A stretch of 64,000 nucleotides of DNA from Armillaria gallica. Taxonomy: Eukaryota; Basidiomycota; Agaricomycetes; Agaricales; Physalacriaceae. The stretch is from contig JBANDB010000002.1 of the NCBI GenBank assembly GCA_037576215.1, positions 2,604,001 to 2,668,000 on the forward strand, given 5' to 3'. The notes below the pieces were generated by a model. It made no database searches. It saw nothing but the letters and a program-made list of their open reading frames with translations, and was not told the origin of the DNA. This document shows, piece by piece, positions 22,511 through 34,570 of this stretch. Within the stretch, counting starts at the first letter, position 1. Every line of letters starts with the position of its first letter. Made by a program: the position numbers and the translations under genes.

Positions 22511-24095
22511 GTCTCGGGGACTTTTGACGTTTCGTCCTACTGAGGCCAGCATGTCGCAGTGCCTCGGAAAACTACAATGCATGTTATACAATCTCTATCA
22601 GATGGTCAGCATCGAATTCCGGATGCTATATAATCTCGCAAGACGCATTTAGTATGCAATAGGTATACTTCCCCACTCTGTTGCCATTCCCGGATGTGGT
22701 GTGACGAAGCTCGCCGCTATAGACTGATTGCACGTTGCGACATTTGGTCATGTTCGCCCATCAATTAGCCTTTCAAATTTCCTCTCGACCATACACGACG
22801 ACAACGTCTCTGCTCGGGACAATCGTCCCGGTCGTAAACTATGGAAGAGCCGCAACGATACCGTCGATGGATCTGCAAACAATCTTCGTTTTCTCGTACT
22901 ACTCACCAACCTCATAGATCTCCACGTCTGGAGGGATGAAGGAGACAACCTTGGAGATAACATATCTACACGGCGGATTGCTATTTTTCAAAGCGAACCA
23001 TTATCAGCCGGCTCTTCCATGTTTAGATGTCATTATCGGATGTGATATCAATGAATGTTCGGAAGGGTTGACGAGAAGAGAAGCTTACACTACGTAGGCG
23101 CGAGGCAGTGGGCATGCTCTCTCTCTGTCTTTGACATCCAAGGCGTTAACAACGAACGTGTCTGGACAGCCGCTACCTGTCAATAGGCTCCCCAAGCGAA
23201 CTTTTGTTTTTGTACTCCGCAAGTATAAAATGGCACCGTGGGCTAGGAGCAACGATTTTTACTGTGCGACCAGCACCTTCCTCGTAAGTGCAGATTTTAC
23301 TGACATGCGACCATGCGCTGACAACGAGGGTCCGGAAGGTCGAAGGTGTATTATTCCGTGTACCAAGATCTCAACTCATCGAGAATTCGGAGACGTTCAG
23401 AGCCATGTTTACGTTGCCTCAGGCAGCAACTGGCACCGTCGAGGGCGATACCGACGATGAACCCATCCAACTGCAAGGTGTCCGTAAAGTAGACTTTGAG
23501 CGACTGCTTAAATTCATGTATCGTCGGTAAGACCCCCCACTGGTTTGATTGTCGTTGATAAGTTGATGGATAATTTAGGAACGAGGTGTCTCCACTCGAA
23601 ACATCGCATGAGGAATGGATATCAATCTTAAAGCTCTTGACGATGTGGGAGATGACCGAAATACGCAACACTGCTATTTCAGACATCCTGGAGCGTCAAC
23701 TGAAGATTGATGCGACAGAGCGAATTTCCCTAGGCGAAAAATATGATGTACCTGCGCTGGTGACTTCCGGAATCGTTGCTCTGGTCAACCAACGGGGAGG
23801 AGTGTCTGAAGAGCAGACAGTGATTCTTGGTCTTGAAATGGCATTGTGTATACAACGTATACGGGTGAAGCTGCTGGAGAACTGCCTGAGTATCCAGCCC
23901 GTGTGGCCAAGCCAGACCAGCACACGTGCGCCCGGCGTGTTTTCAGAAAGTAACGTTCGCGCTGTGGCAAGAGATGTATTTCATGGGGAACGGTCTTTTT
24001 CGGAGCCGGTGAAATCGGAGGCAGAGGAGCTCGAGTTGGCATCGAAAGAGGCGATGCGGATGGCGCTAAAGGCGACTGGTTTTAAAACAGCTTAG
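22509..24095 (+). repeat. Segmental duplication, copy B (F-box tail plus BTB gene)
   Basis: Second copy of the segment at 15921-17308. It starts with only about 50 bp of F-box tail, joined directly to the truncated IGPS pseudogene with a 2-base microhomology (ac), and runs through the BTB gene. Confidence 0.85.
23230..24095 (+). CDS. BTB/POZ domain protein, duplicate B (252 aa)
   Basis: Sixth BTB gene. Exons 23230-23283, 23339-23526 and 23579-24095 join in frame to 252 residues: MAPWARSNDFYCATSTFL, then VEGVLFRVPRSQLIENSETF to FERLLKFMYRR, then SHEEWISILKLLTMWEMTEI and RISLGEKYDVPALVTSG. Relative to duplicate A the upstream start codon is gone (atgtcg became gtgtct at about 23158), so translation must begin at the internal methionine, shortening the N-terminus by about 23 residues. 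In the third exon it has an inserted SIQPVWPSQTSTRAP stretch and a different C-terminus ending ATGFKTA. Confidence 0.83.
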
Positions 24096-24357
24096 ATAGA
24101 CGACGATATAGACCTATTGATCGGAGAGGGGGACCATAACTCCTTTATAACGCTCACGCAATAATTGTTTCTTCTGCCGGCACACTAGGGGAGAAAGCCT
24201 GCCGGGGTCAATTGTACTACGAAGACAGGGCTTGTGATTGAATAAAGTTCGTATGGGTTGTGTCCCAGTGCCAGGAAGTTCACCTGAATATTATGAATGT
24301 TGGCCACTAAGGTCGCGTTCGGTAAGTCGGGCCGACATCGAATTACCTGTTACTTCC

Positions 24358-25194
24358 ATGTCGAAACCTTCGATTCTCGAAAAGATCTACGCTCAACGTG
24401 CAAAAGATGTGGAATTGGCCTCATCGACGCCTGGGACATTGCCAGAAGACATCGATGTCTATCTTTCGATGAACCTTGCCCCACCGCTCATCTCATTCGT
24501 CGAGCGCCTGAAACAGAATCCAGGCAGCACATCTTCCATCTCTCTCATGGCAGAAATCAAGCGTGCTAGCCCGTCGAAAGGACCAATTGCGATGAAGATC
24601 AACCCCGCCCAGCAAGCACAGACCTACGCTCGTGCCGGGGCATCCGTCATCTCCGTCCTTACTGAGCCGAGTTGGTTCAAGGGCTCACTCCTCGACATGC
24701 GGCTAGTGCGCCAGGCGATTGACTCTCTGCCCAACCGACCCGCGGTGCTTCGCAAGGACTTCATCTTTGATTCATACCAAATCGCCGAGGCTAGGCTCTT
24801 TGGCGCCGATACCATTCTCCTCATCGTCGCCATGCTTCAGGCCGATCAATTAAAGAACCTCTATGACTACGCGTTGAAACTGGGCATGGAGCCTCTGGTG
24901 GAGGTGAACAATGCAAAGGAGATGGAAGTTGCGTTGGGCCTGGGGGCAAAGGTCATCGGCGTGAACAATCGGAATCTTCATGATTTCCAGGTGGATATGG
25001 GGACGACGAGTCGATTGGTGGAGATGGTGAGGGAAAGAGACGTCGTCCTGTGTGCCCTGAGTGGGATTTCCAATCCGAAAGACGTGCAGACATATAAAGA
25101 CGAAGGTGTTCGTGCCGTGCTCATTGGAGAAGCGTTGATGAGGGCGGAGAATACCAGTGATTTCATCACCGAACTTTTAGGATGGTCGTGGTGA
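24358..25194 (+). CDS. Stand-alone indole-3-glycerol-phosphate synthase (278 aa)
   Basis: IGPS converts carboxyphenylamino-deoxyribulose phosphate to indole-3-glycerol phosphate in tryptophan synthesis. The full TIM barrel is present with catalytic and substrate-binding motifs intact: [11 protein letters not shown] (residues 65-75), [52 protein letters not shown] and [10 protein letters not shown]. In fungi this domain normally sits between a glutamine amidotransferase and phosphoribosylanthranilate isomerase in one trifunctional protein; here the frame stops right after the barrel (LLGWSW) and no amidotransferase or isomerase sequence is seen on either side. The start at 24358 is the ATG just before SILEKIYAQ, where the domain begins in trifunctional enzymes. 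Single exon. Likely a paralogue cut out of the trifunctional gene; a truncated sister lies at 22.0 kb. Confidence 0.88.
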   Translation: MSKPSILEKIYAQRAKDVELASSTPGTLPEDIDVYLSMNLAPPLISFVERLKQNPGSTSSISLMAEIKRASPSKGPIAMKINPAQQAQTYARAGASVISVLTEPSWFKGSLLDMRLVRQAIDSLPNRPAVLRKDFIFDSYQIAEARLFGADTILLIVAMLQADQLKNLYDYALKLGMEPLVEVNNAKEMEVALGLGAKVIGVNNRNLHDFQVDMGTTSRLVEMVRERDVVLCALSGISNPKDVQTYKDEGVRAVLIGEALMRAENTSDFITELLGWSW

Positions 25195-26287
25195 GCTTTG
25201 CTTCAGTGAAAAGTCATGTTTGTTCTAAAATGAAAATGAAAGATTGACGTGCACCCCCATCATGGTGCGACTGAAGGAAGGCTGGAATAAGTACTTCGGA
25301 GTTTTGCATCAATATGGTTCAGGTTCACTACGGGATGTATTTGGCAACATTCAGCATACAAGTGCTAATGCACACACTTTCGCACTTCCCAACAAACTGT
25401 CCGAATCGGAATGGTGGATTTTACATTGGCTTGGGAATACACACTCATCAGACTTCAATTCATTCAAACCTGACCCATGTACTGACAAAACCGCGTAAAA
25501 AGTGACTGTTGAAAACCAAGGGGCTCCAGATTCTTAAATGTAAGACGTAGTAACAAGTATACAACAAGGCTACTCGAAGCTCGCCAGCTAGGGCCGCGCA
25601 ACGCACTCCGTCTTGACATGGCGCCCGAGAGCGTAAAATGACAGGGTTGGACAAAAGTTCCTTCCTGCCGTGGGAGATCGGTTGGATGAGCGTAGCTGGT
25701 GAGTGCCAAAAGAGGGTACCGTACAACTCCATTGAGGCTAGCACGAACATAGTACCTGTAACACATCCACATTCCTGTCTGTCGGGATCCAAGTTTGGAT
25801 TATCTTGGTTCCAAGATATCCGAACGATCCGCTCCACACGGAGGCTGCAGATTTGCTCTAAAGCATATGGCACAGGCGTATCTATGAGCCGGGGAACTAT
25901 ATTAGAAGTCGTTGGTAAGCACTCAGAATTAGAACAAGTTGCTAAGATTTACCGAATAATTTTACTATATCTAAATAATGTCACAAATGACTCATGACGA
26001 TAGAAGGTGCAAGAAGGTGGTCGCCATAATGCGACAGGGCTGCACAAAAGGCTGGACAGAGAGCAGGAAAATTACCTTATGATCGCGGTGTAACAGCTGA
26101 ATTCGAGTGAGCAACGGGGCCAGAATTTCAAGAGTAAAGGCAGTGACCGAGGTTATGAATGAATGACTTTTGTTTTCCGCATGAAGTATGTCAAAGTAAT
26201 CTGGCCAGCCTATAGCCAATTGAAATGTTCATAAAGACATATGAGGAGACTCTGATGAACAGTTCAACAGACAGCCTCTGTATTTAG
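25195..26287. other. Intergenic stretch, no supported gene
   Basis: About 1.1 kb. Overlapping open frames on both strands near 25.46-25.9 kb have no recognisable motif or splice continuation. Confidence 0.45.
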
Positions 26288-26289
26288 TA

Positions 26290-26684
26290 CTGTACCATTT
26301 CGACCATAAGTTCAGCCAGGGTGGGGTGTTAGGGAACAAGTTCAGCCGGATGTCAGTTCATAGGCCTGCGCAGTGCATGAGGTGTTAGGACTTATGTGGA
26401 AGTTCATTCAGTCTACCAAGTTCAGCTCCAGATGCTCATTATTGGCTTAGCATACTGTTTGGACGACAAAATTAGACGAATGAAACCCAAAACACCCTGA
26501 GGTCCCAATGAGGACCACCAAAAACTTTTGGAGATTCTTGCGCATGCATCGCCAAAAATAGCACTTTTCGGAATGTCAGTTCATACCCCCCTGTTGGGCG
26601 TTATGATACACGGATTCGGTTCAGTTCGGGGGGGGGGGGGGGGTCTGTTAGGCGTTAGATGAACTTATGGTCGAAATGGTACAG
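26290..26684. mobile_element. MITE with TA target duplication (Tc1/mariner type)
   Basis: Terminal inverted repeats start CTGTACCATTTCGACCATAA on the left and are matched exactly (25 bp) by the right end; each is flanked by TA (26288-26289 and 26685-26686). There is no transposase. The interior carries several copies of an aagttca-type motif near both ends and a run of 16 G at 26628-26643. Confidence 0.85.
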
Positions 26685-26806
26685 TATTTGAACCTAAATT
26701 GAAATCGCAGGGTTGGAAGGTTGTGGCGCGCGTAACATGCACGTGACGTGACACTGACGTGTATGTGACTGTCGTTCGAGCTTGACAGGGTTCACCTTAT
26801 ACCACC

Positions 26807-28285
26807 ATGGCCGTCTCTTCCAGCGACATCGACTCGTTTTCTCCAGATGCAATGCGCCTTTTTTATCGTCGTTTATATCCATTTCGATCCATATTCACCT
26901 GGCTAAACCAGCAGCATGCTCCAACACGCTTGTTTACGCACCGCGAATTCGCTTTTACACTGCCAGGGGATATCTATCTCCGATACAACTCATTTTCAAA
27001 TGCAGAAGAACTCAAAAAGCAAGTCTGCACTCTCAATCCCTCTCGATTCGAAATTGGACCCATGTACAGCGTTCGCGTAAGTGGCATTCGACGCGTCTGT
27101 GAAAAAAATATAACAGTCTTGCAGCCGAAAGATCGGAGAACCGCGCGTCAAGGAGCCTTCTTCCCTGTTCAACGTGAACTGGTATTTGATATCGATATGA
27201 CAGATTATGACCCCATTCGCACATGCTGCTCAGCTGCTGCTATCTGTAAGCGTTGCTGGGGCTACATATCTGCCGCCGTTCAAGTCTTGGATACGGCTAT
27301 TCGAGACCAATTTGGATACCAACATCTACTGTGGGTCTACTCTGGTCGACGTGGAATCCACTTGTGGGTATCAGATAAGGAAGCGATGGAACTAACTGAC
27401 GACGAGCGGAGGGCTATGGTTAACTGGCTGACCGTCGTGCAGGGTGGGAAAGAGCCGGGGAAGAAAGTCAACGTGCGCATTGGTTCTCGAGCCTTACCGC
27501 CGTCGCTTCAGTGAGTGACGGCATTATTACTCCTTGCGTTTGGCTCACGATGATGATAGAGAATGCTTGCAAGATCTTGCCGAGGTTTTCACTGAGCTCA
27601 TACTTGAGGATCAAGATTGTTTTGCCACAGAAGAAGGATATGAAGCTCTTTTGAAGCTTCTACCCGTTCCTGAGGTTGTCGATGCTCTTCGGACCAAATG
27701 GTCGGCCGACCCGACGCGTGCCTCGTCAGAGAAATGGACGGATCTCAAAACTCAGATAAAAAAGTCATCGGAAAAAGTATGAATTCCTCATTTGATTCTC
27801 AATGATGTTGACTTGGCGCTAGGCTCTATTGACGGCAGCACTAGAAGATATCATTCTCCAGTACACCTATCCTCGCCTCGATGCAGAGGTCTCAAAGCAT
27901 AGAAACCATCTGCTCAAGGCGCCCTTTGTTGTACACCCAGGGACGGGTCGAGTCTGCGTGCCCGTCGATCCGACCAGAATAGAGGAGTTTGATCCGGAGA
28001 AAGTCCCAACAGTGGGCCAGCTACTCGAAGAGCTAAATCGCACCGAGGGTGAGGAAGAGCCCGGTGACCATGATTCTGGTAAGCCATTGCTTCGAAGCAT
28101 GGCATCCCAGCTGACACATCCCTAGATTGGCAAAGAACATCTTTAAAACCTTACGTCGAAATGCTGGATAAACATGTTGCACGCATCATGAACGACATCC
28201 GGAAGGTGAACGTCGAAAATGGTGAGAATTCTCTGACGCTCATGTTTTCAGCTCTAACGCCCGCATTCCAGATATGACATGGTGA
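26807..28285 (+). CDS. PRI1: DNA primase small (catalytic) subunit
   Basis: Makes the RNA primers for polymerase alpha at replication origins and on the lagging strand. Six exons (26807-27076, 27125-27510, 27560-27776, 27823-28078, 28126-28221, 28272-28285) join in frame to 412 residues, close to the usual size. Motifs: REFAFTLPGDIYLRYNSF near residue 50, the catalytic aspartate motif LVFDIDMTDYD, the zinc-binding cluster CCSAAAICKRCW, and the nucleotide-binding SGRRGIHLWVSD. The C-terminal half has LEDIILQYTYPRLDAEVSKH. The last exon encodes only DMTW. It marks the beginning of the conserved gene block; a MITE sits just upstream. Confidence 0.93.
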
Positions 28286-28417
28286 TGTCCGCACAATTTA
28301 CCGTTGCTGGACAATCTTCCTTCATTTACGATTTGTAATTCATGGTGTACATCTGATTCTGAATTTGATACCCGACTACCCGAAACGCGTGCATAGATGA
28401 TAAGAAACAAGGCTTAT

Positions 28418-30224
<1,807 letters not shown>

Positions 30225-30267
30225 CGCAGAGGAGGAACTGTCTCTCAATGCCCTCCCATCCTACGCC

Positions 30268-30273
30268 TTTATA
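30268..30273 (-). promoter_or_regulatory. TATA box of the Mn peroxidase gene
   Basis: On the minus strand TATAAA within aggTATAAAggcg, 44-49 bp upstream of the ATG. I saw no clear metal-response element further upstream. Confidence 0.6.
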
Positions 30274-31548
30274 CCTCTATCCCTCTGGAAGCACATCCAA
30301 TCACGTTCGGGGGATAAAAAACGCATGGTGCGTTACAAGTTGCTGGGAACTCATCAGTCAAAGAGAGTGATGCATCCAGACGGCTACTACGGGCTTGAAT
30401 GGCAGCGCAGAAGGAATGGGAATCGTCCATGCTTCACGTACGGGTGCAGTGGTCCTGCCGGTTAAGAAAGCAAAAACGAGTTTCTTGCTCTCCGCATGTA
30501 GCAATACTATAAACCTGGGTAAAATTTTCATCAAGAATGCATGCACGTTCCCTTACGTTTTTTTTTTGTCCCCAACACCGGGGAAGCCGACAGTGCTTTC
30601 CTGAGTTCTCAGCAATTTCGCGGGTATAGTAATCCTAAGTGAACTTTTCACTAAAAGTGTAAGTGCTCACTTTTTCTACTACTCGCATTTTCTTATTACC
30701 GACTCGGAGAGCCGGTTGCGAAGCCTAAAAACAGCGCTTTCTTCAGGAATCAGCAGCCAAGGGTTTGCGAGCGACCAGAGCTACTTACCAGGGCGAAAGT
30801 CCAAAGTTGACAGTGAGAAAGGTTGCTTGTCCCGGAAGCTTATCGCCGCAGAACAAGCAAATAGAATTAAGGTAGGGTAGGAGACATCCAAACCTCGGGG
30901 ACGTCACGTCTGATCTCCGAACCCGGTTGAATGGTTCATATTCCTATCCCTCCCTGATATTTTGCAGGAGCAAGCAATAGAAATTGTTTGGATATAGATG
31001 AAAGATTCCCAAGCCACGCCAAGAAGGCCTAATAAGGGCCTAAGCAAGAATCCATGTTGTTATTAAGCCATCATCGAAATACCGGAAGAATAGGGGTCAA
31101 TAATCCTCAATGTCGTTGCAGGTCTAATAACTCATTGAGTTTCTACTTTCACGCCAAACCGTCTGGTATGCAGTCTCTCTGTATAATGCTTAACAGTTTC
31201 TATTTTCTATCTTCCAGCTACGCTGTGAAAGTGACGAGAAATGAGCAACGTTCTGTGATATGGACAGATCATGTGACGTCCCCGAGGTTTGGATGCCCTA
31301 CTTACCTTAACACCGGTACCATCATCGCCCGCCACTCTTCCCAGAGGATAACAACGTTGCCGACGCCACGCCGAGAAACCCGATAGATTTTTGTCAATAC
31401 CGGTCGACAAATAACGAATATAGAATTGCAGAGACAGCTATAGCATACACAGCGCGTAGCACGACATCATGGTGCTATCGAAAAGGACGACGTGAGATCT
31501 AAGATAGAGGCGTGCTTAAAGTGTACGAACAATAATACTTTTTCTTTA
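30274..31548. other. Intergenic stretch, promoter side of peroxidase
   Basis: About 1.3 kb without a supported gene. Serves as upstream region of the peroxidase and 3' flank of the next minus-strand gene. Confidence 0.45.
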
Positions 31549-33220
31549 CTAACGGCTGAGCGCCGATTGGTCATAACATGGGAAAGGGTCCTCGGCTATC
31601 TCCACCTCCAACCACTTGCAAAGAACGGTATCAGAACCCAGAGTTGGGGTGAGGATGTCAAGCAAGCGCTGCCCTACGGCGGTCGCACACTCCTCCGCTC
31701 TCCCAAACCCGGTTAGACAGCCGTTCCGGTAATCTGAATCAGATATGCCTAGCATTGCCGGAACAGATTGCATCTCAGGCAAGCCGTATACGTGAAGCAC
31801 AGCCGGCAATACAATGAGCGTAGGTAAATCCTCCGCCGCTGTAGCCAACCGTTGTGCGATGTCATCCACGGAATGAGCGGGAGAAGTGTAGGAGACCACG
31901 TCAAAGAATGCGGGGAGCGCTTTCAGAGCATCGAATGCTTCGTCAACTGCTTCTTTAGCCAACCTTGTGGCTGCGTTATGGGCATCAGGCCTAGGGAGTT
32001 GGTTTAGGATATCATAGAGTGCTCGTGCGTCAGCAGTCACAGAGGATGATACCGCCAAAACCGGTGGCGAAGGAGGCCTAGATGACGGAAGCTTGATCAC
32101 AAATCGTCCCGGAGATTGAGCCAGGGGCGGCGTGCTAGACCCACGACGCTTTCTAACTACAGCGGGAATAGTCGTGGGAGATGATGGTGGCGTCGGTGCA
32201 ACATATGGACGCGACGTCAGAGCTAATAGGCCCCTCCATATAATAGAGATAAGGAAGGTAGCTAAGTTTGTCTGAGATATCGGTGTTGCCGTGTATCTTG
32301 CAATCGCTTTGGTGTACACTGGAACTATGGTCTGTAACGTGACGATGGATGGGTGTAAATAACTTGACGTTTTGCCACTTGGAGAGGTCTTTCCGGCAGA
32401 TAGAGTAGCCAGCGTTTCCAGGGACTCCACAAGAGGATGCAGCTCCCTCTTCATCAACCCCAAGAAAGGCTGGACTACCCGATTAACAAGGGAAGCTAAT
32501 CCTTCTCGGATTAGCTTCAGGCCATCTCCGCGTATGTCCCCGTCAAGTCCTAGGGCGAAGTCATCAAATGTTTCCAATAGCTCCCCGGCGAATGTCGCGA
32601 TGGCGACAGCATGGAGCTGAGTGGGATTGAGAACTTGGGCCTGAGGCACAGTTGACGGAAGAGCTCGAAGCGCTGGTGAGGAAAGATGAGGAAGCAAGCT
32701 TGCGGAAAGATTGCCCAGGAGCACAGACAAAGGCCTGTGAAGGGATCGTAAAATGGCTCGGTACAAATGTGGGGTTTCACTAGCCGCGCGCAGCTCACTG
32801 TCAATGTCGAGATTGATGAGATTAATATCGGATATTACGAAGAAGAACGGTAACTCACGAGGCAATGAGGGAACCCAATGCCCGACCGCGACCTGCGGGG
32901 ATGGGTCGCCGCCCTGAAACCTGCTCGTGTGCAGCTGGCGGACCACTAGGCTGGGCTACGGCCTTTGAAACGGCCTCGCTTAGCTTGAGGCTCAGCATCT
33001 CCAGGTACGATCCATCCTGCACCAACGTGGTGGGCGTGGCAGCCCTTGGTGGCGCTGGCGCTGGAGATGGGCGCCGGAACGTCGTCAATGACAATCTGTT
33101 CAAAGGGCGAGAGCGCTCGAAAGATACGCCTGAGTCTGGGCGAGAAGGTTGCGCTGGTGCTGGAGCGGGCGAAGAAGGGCGGCTGGTTGGGCGGAAGAAA
33201 GGAGTTTTGAGTGCGTACAT
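31549..33220 (-). CDS. Conserved-looking orphan protein, Ser/Pro-rich N-terminus (536 aa)
   Basis: Function not recognised. Two exons (32859-33220, 31549-32797) join in frame (ASELRAASETPHLY across the junction) to 536 residues. The first ~75 residues are Pro/Ser/Arg-rich and probably disordered (FFRPTSRPSSPAPAPAQPSR). The rest is helical and leucine-rich (LHRPLSVLLGNLSASLLPHL, LVNRVVQPFLGLMKREL) with a second disordered Pro/Ser insert around PTPPSSPTTIPAVVRKRRGS, and ends with LPEMQSVPAMLGISDSDYRN and a cysteine-poor acidic tail. No signal peptide or membrane segment. The helical repeats would suit a tethering or scaffold protein, but that is only an impression. Confidence 0.75.
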
Positions 33221-34570
33221 GTTGGCAGCTGGTATCTGGTAGAATTAACGGTTATTTCTTGGGTATGTTTCCTGTATTTCGTTTGAATCCGCAGAAAGTC
33301 GTTTAGGTTTCTATTGTCTATATTCAAAAGGGTCCCGGAGCGAAACGACCACGGTAAGAGCAGAGCAATTATCCCATGTGTCGTTCAAAAGGCAATCGAG
33401 AGAGAAGATAATACGGGAAATCCTGGGGTCCTAAGGAGGACGGTCGGTGTCGATGAGGAAGGCTGCAAGGGGACCGAAGTGTATGTTGTTAATCTGTCTT
33501 GTAGAACTGACACGCCAGGCGATTAGTTCCTATTTCTTGAAAGAAAGGAAAAGAAAACATACTGCAGTGAGGGTGGAATCATATAGATTGAGGAAATAAC
33601 AATAAAAAGTGGTGGTGGTAGACGGAAGAGATGAGTGGAAGGGGGTTCCTTGAAAATTTCCGCCGGTTTCGATGGCACGGGCTTATATGACGATCGTCAC
33701 TTTCCCACGATCTCCAAGCTCCGAAGGGACTGATGTACATCAGTGATCCAATATTAACCACGCGATTACTCGGAAGATTGCTATTCGCCAGTGTAGACCG
33801 GTTACCGACTCTCGGTTGTACTCCATCACGAATATTACTTGTTTGAAAAGTAGAGCCGTTGCGAGCGGAGGTTTACTGAATTTTCGATTCCACTGATTGA
33901 AAAGATGTGGACTAACTCATCCTGACAAAAAATTGGTACTGCTACAATTTATATGCATCGGGATGACGTTCTTGTTACTGCAAATACCCTAGGCCAGCCA
34001 TAGCATCCGAATTTATCACGTATCATCACCGCTACTGTTGCCCACACGGTCTTCCGTTCACCAAATGTTCGCCAAGGTGACATCGTGATTGTCATCCACT
34101 CATCGTTGAAAAACAATGTATCACGGTTCAATAGTTACCTCCGTCTCGATGGTCGACGTCTTTCTGATCACGATGTCTGAAGAATGCATGTGTTTCAAAG
34201 TCAGCTTCTAGGTAGGATGTTCCTTGGAGTCGGCTGAAATATTGTTTGTTATCAGATGGGATGATCCCCTTCAGGATATTTGCGAGCCAACAAATTCGTC
34301 CAGCAAAGATGCAGGACTACGTGCTATGCTACCGTTCCATTCATTTTGAATGCTAGTCACTTAGGATACACCTAGTTTACGAAAATAAATCACTTGGACA
34401 ACGAACTCCAGTTCCATCGGTGTCGCGTACCTCCGGGCACTAGCCCAACAACAAGAAAAGCGTCTTCCCCTCAAACAACGTCTGGAGGTAACCTTCCTAT
34501 CACAGTAAATCTTTCTAACAAGCTGATTTACCTCTCTCCCGGACGACTGCGCACTTTCGTGGGACCACAT
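33221..34570. other. Intergenic stretch, nothing recognised
   Basis: About 1.35 kb between two minus-strand genes. Short open frames only; no domain, repeat or RNA gene identified. Confidence 0.45.
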
